This document shows positions 10,072 to 19,133 of a stretch of 64,000 bases of DNA, one piece after another (within the stretch, counting starts at the first letter, position 1; every line of letters begins with the position of its first letter). The notes under the pieces are model-generated. The model was given only the letters and a program-made list of their open reading frames with translations. It had not been told where the DNA came from and did no database searches. Origin of the DNA: Lyngbya sp. PCC 8106. Lineage in GTDB: Bacteria; Cyanobacteriota; Cyanobacteriia; Cyanobacteriales; Microcoleaceae. The position numbers and the translations under genes are program-made. The DNA lies in contig NZ_AAVU01000030.1 of the NCBI RefSeq assembly GCF_000169095.1, positions 23,339-87,338 on the forward strand, written 5' to 3'.

Positions 10072-11989
10072 TTCTTTATCGATGAAAAGTAAAATCATTA
10101 TTGTTGATGATAATTCTCAAAATCTAGGTGTACTTTTTAATATACTTGATGGTCTGGGTTATGATGTGCGAGTGGCTCAAGATGGAGAAAGTGCGCTCGT
10201 CAAAATTAAACGTGATCCAGCCGATTTAATTTTACTCGATGTGATGATGCCGGGAATTAATGGATTTGAAACCTGTTCTCGTTTAAAATCTGATCCCAGT
10301 TTAGCCAAAATTCCGATTATTTTTATGACCGCATTATCGGAGACGATAGACAGACTCAAAGGGTTACAACTTGGTGCTGTTGATTATATTACCAAACCTT
10401 TTAGTCACGATGAAGTAATTGCCCGGATTCAACTCCATTTACAACTCTATAAAACAACTCAACAACTTCAACAAGAAGTGATTGAACGCACCAAAGCGGA
10501 AACGGCTCTCGCTCAACTTAATCAAGAGTTAGAAAAGCAAGTTTTCGAGCGTACACAGGAGCTAGAAATAACCCTGGAACAACTTCAAAAAACCCATAAT
10601 GAGTTATTAGTTCGCAAGCAAAAGTTAGAGTTTATGGCGATCCATGATAGCTTAACAAGTCTCCCAAATCGAGATTGGTTAATGTCTAGATTAGATAATT
10701 TGATTAACCGTACAAAAGTTGATTCAGGCTTTCATTTTGGCTTGATGTATATCGATCTCGATCATTTCAAAGTAATCAACGAGAGTATGGGACATATTGT
10801 GGGCGACGGTTTACTCAATCAAGTTGCTCAACTCCTGCTCAAAACTTGTGCAAATTTTGGAGGTTCGGTGATTCGTTTAGGGGGAGATGAATTTGTAATT
10901 TTATTAGAAAATGTTTGCCATATTGAGCGAGCAAGTTCTTTGGCTGAAACCATTTTAAATCAGTTAAAATCACCTTTAGTATGGGAAGATTATCAGTATT
11001 ATATTAATGCGAGTATTGGGATTACTCATAGTTCTTTTGGGTATCAAGAGGTCGCAGACGTATTGCGAGATGCAGATTTAGCGATGTATAGTGCCAAACA
11101 AGCCGGACGAGGCTGTTATCGGGTTCTAACGACCGCTCTCCAAAAGCAAGCCGCGTTACGGTTACAGCTTGAACAGAAACTTAGAATAGGAATTGAAAAT
11201 CAAGAATTTTGTTTATACTATCAACCCATTGTTTCTTTAACAACCGGAGAATTAGCCGGATTTGAAGCTTTAGTGCGTTGGCAACATCCAGAAGAGGGAA
11301 TCATTTCACCCGGACTTTTTATCCCGATTGCAGAAGAAACAGGTTTGATTTATGAACTCGGAGATTGGATTTTAAACTCAGCAATTAGTCAGTGGAAAGA
11401 GTGGCAACAAAAATTTCCCTGTTGTCTTGATTTAGTGCTTCATATTAATATATCTGCGGTTCAATTATCTCAGTATAAATTCTTTACTAATCTTGAAAAA
11501 ATGTTAATCGAGAAAAATGTAGAACGTTCGGGTTTGAAGTTAGAAATAACTGAAAGTTGCTTGATTTCTAAGCAAGTCAAAACATCTCGCTTACTAGATC
11601 GGGCTAAAGCAATGGGTTTGCAATTATGTATTGATGATTTTGGAACCGGTTATTCTTGTTTAAGTCATCTGCGAGAATTACCGCTTGATAGCTTAAAAAT
11701 AGATCGATCTTTTGTGATGAATCTTGAGGACAAAGATCATGATGCTACAGTGGTACGGGCAATTATTGCCTTAGCCCACAATTTAGGAATGGAGCTAGTT
11801 GCAGAAGGCATTGAAACCTCGGAACAATGGCAACATTTAAGAATGTTAGGTTGTGAATGGGGACAGGGATATTTGTTTGCTAAACCAATGACTGTTCAGC
11901 ACGCAGAAAATGCAATCCAATCCCTTCAACAAGGAACGACAACATTTATAGACAGTTTATCTATCTTCAATGATCGGGTTGCGAATTAA
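10064..11989 (+). CDS. Response regulator with GGDEF and EAL domains (c-di-GMP turnover)
   Basis: A 641-residue cytosolic protein: receiver (about 8-130) with LILLDVMMPG phosphoacceptor, a coiled coil (about 135-190), GGDEF domain (signature GGDEF at 273-277) and EAL domain (FEALVRW, EAL at 401-403). The EAL catalytic set looks complete: NISAVQLS, EITES, DDFGTGYS, LKIDRSF, AEGIE and QGYLFAKP. The GGDEF motif is canonical, but the RxxD product-inhibition site five residues upstream is absent (NFGG there). Synthesis and hydrolysis of c-di-GMP are therefore both possible. I chose the ATG at 10064, preceded by GGAG at 10052 and overlapping the kinase stop. A start at 10001 would only add residues encoded inside the kinase gene. 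Confidence 0.9.
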   Translation: MNNSLSMKSKIIIVDDNSQNLGVLFNILDGLGYDVRVAQDGESALVKIKRDPADLILLDVMMPGINGFETCSRLKSDPSLAKIPIIFMTALSETIDRLKGLQLGAVDYITKPFSHDEVIARIQLHLQLYKTTQQLQQEVIERTKAETALAQLNQELEKQVFERTQELEITLEQLQKTHNELLVRKQKLEFMAIHDSLTSLPNRDWLMSRLDNLINRTKVDSGFHFGLMYIDLDHFKVINESMGHIVGDGLLNQVAQLLLKTCANFGGSVIRLGGDEFVILLENVCHIERASSLAETILNQLKSPLVWEDYQYYINASIGITHSSFGYQEVADVLRDADLAMYSAKQAGRGCYRVLTTALQKQAALRLQLEQKLRIGIENQEFCLYYQPIVSLTTGELAGFEALVRWQHPEEGIISPGLFIPIAEETGLIYELGDWILNSAISQWKEWQQKFPCCLDLVLHINISAVQLSQYKFFTNLEKMLIEKNVERSGLKLEITESCLISKQVKTSRLLDRAKAMGLQLCIDDFGTGYSCLSHLRELPLDSLKIDRSFVMNLEDKDHDATVVRAIIALAHNLGMELVAEGIETSEQWQHLRMLGCEWGQGYLFAKPMTVQHAENAIQSLQQGTTTFIDSLSIFNDRVAN

Positions 11990-11999
11990 TTAAAATGTT

Positions 12000-12602
12000 A
12001 TGAAATGGTCATTAAAAACAACAATTTTAACGGGATGCGCCTTAGCGATTACCATCTTAGCAACAGTTAGTGGATTGTCTTATTGGAATACAATTCGCTT
12101 GGTTGAGACTTCTCAAGATGTTTCAAGAAAGCATAAAGTAATCTCCGAAATTCAAGAACTTACTGCTTTAATAGAGTTGATTAAAAACCAACAAGAACGA
12201 TATATTGTTACGGGTGATAAAAATTATTTTTATGGTTATCAATAAAAGTATATCTTAATTCAAAAACAGCTTGATTATATTCAAAAAATTACCCAAGATA
12301 ATCCGAGTCATCAAAACCGAATTTCGATTTTAAAGTCTCTGATTGATGACCAGATTAACCTTATAGAAACGAGCATGAATATCCGCATAACAGATGGATT
12401 AGAACCTGCTTTTAGATTTATACAAACTGGTTAAAATCAGGTTGTTAATGAGAAAATACGCCAACTAATTAATCAATTACAAACTGAAGAAAACCAATTA
12501 TTATAACAGCGAACAACCGCAGCCATCGCTACCACATAAAAGAGAATCTCCGCAATTATTCTGAGTAGTATTTTAGCAGATTTAACTAAACAATCGGAGT
12601 GA
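12000..12602 (+). pseudogene. CHASE3-domain receptor relic with four in-frame TAA codons
   Basis: An ATG at 12000 opens a frame with a signal-anchor helix (GCALAITILATVSGLSYWN) and a CHASE3-type helical sensor, including the typical QQERYIVTGDKNYF. The frame is interrupted by TAA at 12243, 12432, 12504 and 12537. Between the stops it still reads as CHASE3 sequence (LDYIQKITQDNP, IRQLINQLQTEENQLL, QRTTAAIATT) without any frameshift. A truncated second membrane helix (IILSSIL) ends at TGA 12600. No HAMP, kinase or cyclase output follows. It begins 10 bases after the GGDEF-EAL gene stops and its tail overlaps the convergent gene's end. It is the dead remnant of a receptor gene that probably belonged to the upstream signalling operon. 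Confidence 0.75.
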
Positions 12603-13485
12603 CATCAAAGCTTAAATTATAATCGGTTTCTCCTTCAAACTGCGAGACTCGGACAAAATAAGTTCCAGTTGTAAGTTCGTCAAAAATCAGAGATTCTGAG
12701 GCTATCCCTAAATTCTTTGATGTTGCAAAAGTTTCATCAAACTCGATCACTTCATTGGCGTTAAGATCTTGTAAAATCTCTAAATCAGCATCCGCCGTTA
12801 ATTCACTTAGGCGAATACTCACTTGACTGGTTTCATTGGGTATAACAAAACGATAAATATCAACTGGATTTTCTGTACTCACAGACTCAATAACAGTACG
12901 ACTTCCGAGGAGAGTATCGAGTTGAAATACTCCTGATAAATCATTCTCAGGTTCGGGAGAAACGCCCAATTTTCCACGCTTGAGTCCGAAGCGAATAAAA
13001 TGCTCAAATAGACTATTTACAACCCCGTCTTCGATAGCGGTAATCACTTCAGGATTGCGTTCTTGATAAAATAAAGCATCAAAAAATAAACTGGGATTTC
13101 GCCCTTCAAATTGACCAAATCTAAAAAAGTGTTCAAAAGGGGTGAGTTGTTCTGCTTGAAAAGCCGTTTCAACATCGGGATATTGTTCTAAATAATAAGC
13201 AGTATCAAATAAAGGATTGGGGTTCCGTTGTTCAAACTGACCAAATAAGATAAAATGTTCGGCTTCTGTGATCGCTTCTCGTTCAATTGCGGCGGAAACA
13301 TCAGTATAAATCGAACGATAATAAGCCGGATCAAATAGGGGGTTGGGTTGTAAACTTTCAAACTGTCCGACTTGTAAAAAATGATCAAGTCCGCTTTCAA
13401 ATTCTCCCGCGTCAACCGCTTCTGAAACTGCGGGATATTGGTCTAAATAAAAGTCTTCATCTAATAATTCTTCAAACGTCAGCAT
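12586..13485 (-). CDS. 42-residue repeat protein with C-terminal PPC-like domain
   Basis: A 299-residue protein with four tandem copies of a repeat of about 42 residues (positions about 10-52, 53-94, 95-136, 137-172). The pattern is FDxxYYxxxxPDVxxA...HFxxFGQFExRNPxPL. Residues about 184-299 look like a bacterial pre-peptidase C-terminal (PPC) beta-sandwich (VDIYRFVIP, GTYFVRVSQFEGETDYNLSF), a domain of secreted proteins. There is no classical signal peptide. Such repeat-plus-sandwich proteins in cyanobacteria often leave the cell by a type I-like route (family knowledge). The gene is divergent from the Tat amine oxidase with 192 bases between them, so a shared regulatory region is possible. 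The biochemical role is unknown. Confidence 0.7.
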   Translation of the reverse strand: MLTFEELLDEDFYLDQYPAVSEAVDAGEFESGLDHFLQVGQFESLQPNPLFDPAYYRSIYTDVSAAIEREAITEAEHFILFGQFEQRNPNPLFDTAYYLEQYPDVETAFQAEQLTPFEHFFRFGQFEGRNPSLFFDALFYQERNPEVITAIEDGVVNSLFEHFIRFGLKRGKLGVSPEPENDLSGVFQLDTLLGSRTVIESVSTENPVDIYRFVIPNETSQVSIRLSELTADADLEILQDLNANEVIEFDETFATSKNLGIASESLIFDELTTGTYFVRVSQFEGETDYNLSFDVTPIV

Positions 13486-13677
13486 AGAGAGTTAATTCCT
13501 TAAGGTTTTAATGTTAAACTTTCTGTTTTTATGCTAGAAAATGATCATATCATAATTAGACAATTTGCCAAACTAAAACTTAATGTATATTTTTGTGAAA
13601 TTTTTAACTGATGTTAACGATAATGAATAACAATAGATCCGAATTCATCAATAAAACTTAAAAAGTGAGATTATACT

Positions 13678-15387
13678 ATGCCTAAATCTGCGTTAATGCG
13701 GGTCTTGCGTCAGGCTTATCGTATCGCTCAAACCTCAAGAAAAACAGGAATCCCTACTGATGAACTATTAGAAATACACAATGAAAATCGCCAATCTCAT
13801 GCACTTTTAACTCGTCGTCGTTTGCTACAAATTGGACTCGCCAGCGCCAGTGCAATCACAACTGCAACAATTAGCCAATATCGACATCGGGCGAATGCTC
13901 AGTCTAGCATTTCTCCAGTGTTAATTGTTGGGGCGGGAATTGCGGGATTAGCAGCCGCTTATCGGTTAACTCAGGCAGGAGTTCCAGTCGATATTATCGA
14001 AGCCAGAAACCGGGTAGGAGGACGAATTAACACCCTCAAAAAAGCCGCAGGCACCCCTTTAATTGCCGAATTAGGCGGAGAATTTATTAATACTGATCAT
14101 ATTTGTATTCGCAGTTTAGCCGAAGAATTAGGTTTACCTTTAATTGATCTATTAGCCGTTGATGCGGGATTAATTCCCGATACTTATTTTTTTGAAGGAC
14201 GACGAATTTCATTAGAAGAAATTATTAATGATTTTGTGACGGTAGCTGCACAAGTTGAAGCGGATTTAGAAGCGATTGATAACTTTGAAGATTATACCAC
14301 CGAAGATGAAACAACTATCGCCCTTGATAATATTTCCTTAGCTCAATATTTGAATCAAATTCCCACGACTCCGATTATTCGTCAACTGTTGAGAATTGCT
14401 TATACGATTGAGTTTGGTTTAAATGCTGAAGAACAATCGCCGTTAAACTTTATTTATTATATTGGCACTGAACCGGGAACATTTGAAGTTTTTGGAGACC
14501 GTGATAAACGCTTTTATCTCGATGGCGGGAGTGAACAAATTACCCAAAGACTCGCCCAACTTTTAGAAGGTTCAATCACGATAAGCACAGTTTTAGAGTC
14601 CATTCGGGAACAGTCTAGCGGTCGTTTTTTAGTCAGTTTACGTTCAGGAATCAGTAGTTTTGAACGCACCTATGAACGAGTTGTTTTAGCGATTCCTTTT
14701 AGTGTTCTTAGAACTATTGAAATTGATGTGGAGTTACCCGAAATCAAACGAGAGGCAATTGATACAGTTGGTTATGGAACAAACTCGAAATTAATTACAG
14801 GCTATACTGATAAAATCTGGCGAACTCGTTTTAATTCAAGAGGAAATGTTTTCACTGATTTAGGATTTCAAAATACCTGGGAAAGTAGCAATAGTCGTTA
14901 TGCTTCGAGTACAATTGGTTTGATTACAAACTACACCGGAGGAACTCAAGGGGTGGCAGTGGGGGCGGGAACGGTTGAAGACCAAGCCCAATTATTTCGG
15001 ACGCAATTTGAGGCGGTATTTCCGGGTATTAATTCCGTGGCAATTCGTAATCAAGCAAACCGTGCATTTTGGACAGGAAGTCCGTTTAGCTTGGGGTCAT
15101 ATTTGTGTTATCGACCGGGAGAATTTACCCGATTTTATGGCGTTGAAGGGGAACGAGTGGGGAATTTATTTTTTGCAGGAGAACACACTTCTTTAGAGTA
15201 TCAAGGCTTTATGGAAGGAGGTTGTGAAACAGGAGAATTAGTCGCCAGTGATATTTTAGAAGATGTGGGTTTAACTGAAATTGCCGAAGCCATTCGCGCT
15301 AAACTGAGATTTAATCGTCGTTCCCGAATTCGTCAAAATCGCCGTCCAGGTCGTCGTAGAATGCAAAGACGACTTCAGCAGAGATAA
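13678..15387 (+). CDS. Tat-exported FAD-dependent amine oxidase family protein
   Basis: A 569-residue flavoprotein. After about 45 residues comes a twin-arginine-type signal, TRRRLLQIGLASASAI, followed by the FAD-binding VGAGIAGLAAAYRL (about 84-97), the ARNRVGGRI loop typical of monoamine and L-amino-acid oxidases, and the C-terminal FAGEHTSLEYQGFMEGG motif that closes the FAD site. The product should oxidatively deaminate an amine or amino acid outside the cytoplasmic membrane, releasing hydrogen peroxide and ammonia. The substrate cannot be told from sequence. The long charged leader before the twin arginines is unusual but seen in this family. The C-terminus is very Arg-rich (RRSRIRQNRRPGRRR). 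The ABC permease starts 18 bases downstream. Confidence 0.82.
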   Translation: MPKSALMRVLRQAYRIAQTSRKTGIPTDELLEIHNENRQSHALLTRRRLLQIGLASASAITTATISQYRHRANAQSSISPVLIVGAGIAGLAAAYRLTQAGVPVDIIEARNRVGGRINTLKKAAGTPLIAELGGEFINTDHICIRSLAEELGLPLIDLLAVDAGLIPDTYFFEGRRISLEEIINDFVTVAAQVEADLEAIDNFEDYTTEDETTIALDNISLAQYLNQIPTTPIIRQLLRIAYTIEFGLNAEEQSPLNFIYYIGTEPGTFEVFGDRDKRFYLDGGSEQITQRLAQLLEGSITISTVLESIREQSSGRFLVSLRSGISSFERTYERVVLAIPFSVLRTIEIDVELPEIKREAIDTVGYGTNSKLITGYTDKIWRTRFNSRGNVFTDLGFQNTWESSNSRYASSTIGLITNYTGGTQGVAVGAGTVEDQAQLFRTQFEAVFPGINSVAIRNQANRAFWTGSPFSLGSYLCYRPGEFTRFYGVEGERVGNLFFAGEHTSLEYQGFMEGGCETGELVASDILEDVGLTEIAEAIRAKLRFNRRSRIRQNRRPGRRRMQRRLQQR

Positions 15388-15405
15388 TTCTATCAATCAT
15401 AAAAA

Positions 15406-16188
15406 ATGAAACGTTACTTACAAATTTTACAACTCTTTTGGAGAACAGCAATAGCGGCTGAATTAGAGTATAGAGTGAACTTTCTTTTAGCCACAATAAG
15501 TAGTTTAGGAAGCTTAGTTGGGAGTATTTTTGGATTGTTTTTATTTTATCGGACTGGATATGAATTTGAAGGGTGGAGTTGGCAAGAAGCGTTAGTCGTT
15601 TTAGGCATTTTTACACTTTTACAAGGATTTTCTGCAACGCTTTTAGTTCCTAATTTGAATCGTATTGTCACTCATGTTCAAGAAGGAACTCTTGACTTTA
15701 TCTTATTAAAACCAATTAGTAGTCAGTTTTGGCTTTCTACCCGTACTGTTTCTCCTTGGGGTTTACCTGATTTAGTTTTTGGGTGTCTTGTTATTTATTA
15801 TGCAGGTCAGCAATTACAGTTAGAAATAACTGATTATTTGTTGAGTTTAATTCCGCTTTTGTTTGGAATAATCAGTTTATACAGTTTGTGGTTTATGTTA
15901 GGGTCGATGAGTATTTGGTTTGTGAAAGTCTATAATGTCACGGAAGTATTGAGAGGGTTATTAGAAGCGGGTCGATTTCCAATGGTGGCTTATCCTACGG
16001 TTTATCGATTTTTCTTTACCTTTATTATTCCTGTCGCTTTTTTAACAACAATTCCCGCAGAAACGCTATTAGGTCGAACTGAAGCAACTTGGGTTATGGG
16101 TTCAGGAATTTTAGCCTTAATATTATTCTGTTTTTCTGCCGGGTTTTGGCGGTTTGCGTTGCGATTTTATACCAGTGCATCCAGTTAA
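15406..16188 (+). CDS. ABC-2 type transporter permease (orphan)
   Basis: A 260-residue integral membrane protein with about six hydrophobic spans, resembling the ABC-2 permease group in which two related permeases and one ATPase form an exporter. The motif region HVQEGTLDFILLKPISSQFW is characteristic of this family. Neither the ATP-binding subunit nor the second permease lies next to it here, so the partners must be encoded elsewhere. It follows the amine oxidase by 18 bases and may be cotranscribed with it. The substrate is unknown. Confidence 0.78.
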   Translation: MKRYLQILQLFWRTAIAAELEYRVNFLLATISSLGSLVGSIFGLFLFYRTGYEFEGWSWQEALVVLGIFTLLQGFSATLLVPNLNRIVTHVQEGTLDFILLKPISSQFWLSTRTVSPWGLPDLVFGCLVIYYAGQQLQLEITDYLLSLIPLLFGIISLYSLWFMLGSMSIWFVKVYNVTEVLRGLLEAGRFPMVAYPTVYRFFFTFIIPVAFLTTIPAETLLGRTEATWVMGSGILALILFCFSAGFWRFALRFYTSASS

Positions 16189-16217
16189 TTGATTTTTAGG
16201 GTTAATTCAGGTCAAAT

Positions 16218-18719
16218 TTACTGGCGACCAATCAGCCAATAAGTCATCATTTTTCCTTTTCCTTTGATGGGAATTTCTCCCCGTTTTTCAAATATATATT
16301 CATTTTTAAGTCGTTCATAAACTGCTGCTGTTACTTGAATTTTTCCCGGTTTACCTGAAGATTCCATGCGATATGCAATATTAACGGTATCTCCCCACAA
16401 ATCATAAATAAACTTATGAGTTCCAATCACTCCAGCCACGACAGTTCCGGTATGAATTCCAATCCGAATTTGTAGAGTTTCACCATAATCAAAAGGAAAA
16501 TGATCGACCACCAATTGCATTGAAAGAGCCATATCTGCAATGGTTTCTGCATGATCTTCGCGAGGTAAAGGTAAACCCGCAGCCATCATGTAAGCATCTC
16601 CAATCGTTTTAATTTTTTCTAAGTCTAAGCCTTCCGCTAATTGATCAAACGTGGAAAAAATTTCATTAAGTAATTTAACCAGTTGAATGGGTGTCAACCG
16701 TTCAGAAAGAGCAGTAAAATCAACTAAATCTGCAAATAAAATACTGACTTCATCATACTTTTCCGCAATTAAACCCTGTTTTTCTTGCTTGAGTGTTTCA
16801 ACAATTTTTTGGGGTAAAATATTCAATAATAATCGTTCAGATTTTTCTCGTTCTATACGGAGTTCTTCTTCAGCGAGTCGGCGTTCTGTTGTGTCTGTGG
16901 CGACAGATAAAACTTCAACTAAATTACCATCTTTATCAAAAATCGGTTGATTAATCCAAGTCACCCAAATTCGTTTACCATCGCTACGAATATTCTCATT
17001 TTCGTGAACAATATATTGATCTGGATTCTGACAAATATTATCGATTAAAGTTCGCAAATCTCGTCCTGATGTCTCAATTTCAGGAATCACGTTTCCCAGT
17101 AACGATTGTCCTAAAATTTCTGCTTCCTGATAACCAAAAAACTTCAAGCCATATTCATTAATAAATAAAATTCGTCCTGATCGATCCCATTGTACAATTG
17201 CAGAACTAACGTTATGAACGACATGACGCAGTTTTTCTTCATTGGTTTTTAATGCTTCTTCTGTAATTTTTCGTTGACTAATATCTCTAGAAACCCAAAT
17301 TACTGTGTTTGGGGTCAACGGTGAAATACTTCCTAAAAACCAGACGAACTGTTCGTTAATGGTCAGATGATATTCCACTTGAACAGTCTGTTTTGTTCTC
17401 AAAGCAGTTTGAATAAATCCTAATAATCGTTCTGCTTCGTCAGCCGGAAAATAATCGGATAATTTTTGTCCAACTATTGCTTCGGGAGTACAAAAAGATT
17501 GATGAGTTGGTTCTAGCTTTAACCCCTTTCCAGAAGCATCCAAAACCATAACAACTTCTGTCATAGCGGCAAATAATGCCTTCATTTCTACTTCGGATTT
17601 CTTTTGTTGAAGAATGGCTCCGAGTTGATTACTTGCTGCATAAACTAACTCAACAAATCGTTGATATTGAGGACGATACTTCCTCATAAAGAAAACCAAT
17701 ACTGCTAAGACTGGAACCGTTGCCGCCTCGACTGTTTTCCAATTAGAGTTTCCCAGAATTGGAACGCTAAAATGAGCTTTTAAACCGTAGTTTTTAGCTG
17801 GATTTTGACTTAATGACCGATGACGAACAGGAGAAAAATTAATCGGTTTATTTTGAGCTTCAATATTATCAATCCATTCCGGTTGTTTCGATTGCCAAAC
17901 TCGTCCTGCAATTCCTTCTCCCGGTTGAAATGTGACTCCCTCTAAATGAGAGCGAAAGGATGTCAAATCAGCAATAATTTGAGGATTTTCTTGAGGACAA
18001 TAATAAGACCAAATCGGACTGCATTCTAAAACCGTTTGATCGCTGGCTGGAATCCAAACTTCTCCATAAATCCAGCTTGTTGTTTCACAAAGCGTCTGTA
18101 ATGCAATTTCTAAAGCAGTTTCTAAATCTGGAGCCGAACTAATGGCTTGGCTTAAGGCTAAGAGCAGTTGTAATTCTTCTTCGGCTTGTTGACGTTCTTG
18201 AACTTCTTTTTTGAGTTTTTTATTCGCTGAAATTAATTCTAAAGTTCGTTCAGTTACTTTCTGTTCTAAAGACGCATTTAAGCGTTTTAGGGCTTGATTT
18301 TGTAAGGCTAATGTTTTTTCTTGAAGATAACATCTTAGAGCTTCTCTAACCGTTAAAACTAAATCTGTTTCATCCCAAGGTTTAGTAATATAACGATATA
18401 AGTTGGCTTGATTAATCACTCGAATAACAGTATTGGTTTCTGTCATTCCGGTGAGCATAATTTTGAGGATTTTCGGATATTGAGCCTGAACCCTAACTAG
18501 CAGTTCATCTCCAGTCATTCCTGGCATAACTTGATCAACAATCAAGAGAGCAATTTCCAGTTTTTCTTCTTGATAATTCTCTAAAATTCCTAGTGCAGCG
18601 TCTCCACTTTGAGCCGCAATAATCTCATAGTGATCACCAAGATATTTCTCAAGTAACGCTTTGAGACTTACTAAAATAGACCATTGATCATCAACACATA
18701 AAATCGCTAGATTACTCAT
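16218..18719 (-). CDS. Receiver-GAF-PAS-PAS adenylate cyclase (class III)
   Basis: An 833-residue cytosolic protein. It has a receiver (about 1-130, LLIVDQVMPGMTGDE), a coiled coil, a GAF domain (about 185-365), two PAS domains (about 370-490 and 495-610), and a class III cyclase domain (about 640-830). Both metal-binding aspartates are present (FADLVDF and TIGDAYM). The adenine-selecting Lys (EKIKTIGDAY) and Asp (YDLWGDTVN) are kept, so ATP rather than GTP is the expected substrate, giving cAMP. It is the last gene of an operon: 3 bases separate it from the lone receiver, which is 21 bases from the REC-histidine kinase. Phosphorylation of its receiver by that kinase is the natural inference. 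Confidence 0.88.
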   Translation of the reverse strand: MSNLAILCVDDQWSILVSLKALLEKYLGDHYEIIAAQSGDAALGILENYQEEKLEIALLIVDQVMPGMTGDELLVRVQAQYPKILKIMLTGMTETNTVIRVINQANLYRYITKPWDETDLVLTVREALRCYLQEKTLALQNQALKRLNASLEQKVTERTLELISANKKLKKEVQERQQAEEELQLLLALSQAISSAPDLETALEIALQTLCETTSWIYGEVWIPASDQTVLECSPIWSYYCPQENPQIIADLTSFRSHLEGVTFQPGEGIAGRVWQSKQPEWIDNIEAQNKPINFSPVRHRSLSQNPAKNYGLKAHFSVPILGNSNWKTVEAATVPVLAVLVFFMRKYRPQYQRFVELVYAASNQLGAILQQKKSEVEMKALFAAMTEVVMVLDASGKGLKLEPTHQSFCTPEAIVGQKLSDYFPADEAERLLGFIQTALRTKQTVQVEYHLTINEQFVWFLGSISPLTPNTVIWVSRDISQRKITEEALKTNEEKLRHVVHNVSSAIVQWDRSGRILFINEYGLKFFGYQEAEILGQSLLGNVIPEIETSGRDLRTLIDNICQNPDQYIVHENENIRSDGKRIWVTWINQPIFDKDGNLVEVLSVATDTTERRLAEEELRIEREKSERLLLNILPQKIVETLKQEKQGLIAEKYDEVSILFADLVDFTALSERLTPIQLVKLLNEIFSTFDQLAEGLDLEKIKTIGDAYMMAAGLPLPREDHAETIADMALSMQLVVDHFPFDYGETLQIRIGIHTGTVVAGVIGTHKFIYDLWGDTVNIAYRMESSGKPGKIQVTAAVYERLKNEYIFEKRGEIPIKGKGKMMTYWLIGRQ

Positions 18720-18722
18720 AGA

Positions 18723-19112
18723 TTATTTTAAAGCCGAGGAAATAATATCAACCAAATCTTTTTCACTCCAAGGTTTATACAAGCAAGAGTACAAGTTTGC
18801 ACTATCTTGAGCGCGTTTGACAGCTAAACCATCTGCTTGACCTGTTAGCATTACGGTCACAATTTGAGGATATTTCTCATGCACTTTAATTAAAAATTCA
18901 TCTCCTTTTATTTCCGGCATTAACCAATCCGAAATAATCATTAAAATCTCAATATCTTCTTCCTTAAGTTCTTCAATAATTTCCCAAGCTTCTTCTACAC
19001 TTTCAGCCATCTCATACAGATATTGATTGCCAAACCGTCTTTTGAGTTGTTCTTTGAGACTTTCTAAAATTATCGCCTCATCATCAACGCATACAATCGC
19101 TTTCTCTGTCAT
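18723..19112 (-). CDS. Single-domain response regulator
   Basis: A 129-residue stand-alone receiver domain: acidic pair CVDDEAI near the N-terminus, phosphoacceptor in ISDWLMPEIKGDE, the Thr/Ser position in MLTGQAD, and the conserved Lys in LYKPWSEKDL. It has no output domain. It resembles the receiver of the downstream cyclase (shared LTG, NLY and KPW motifs), which suggests both are read by the same kinase. Possible roles are phosphate shuttle or phosphate sink in the kinase-cyclase operon, where it is the middle gene. Confidence 0.88.
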   Translation of the reverse strand: MTEKAIVCVDDEAIILESLKEQLKRRFGNQYLYEMAESVEEAWEIIEELKEEDIEILMIISDWLMPEIKGDEFLIKVHEKYPQIVTVMLTGQADGLAVKRAQDSANLYSCLYKPWSEKDLVDIISSALK

Positions 19113-19133
19113 AATAATAATCTTTTAACTTGA

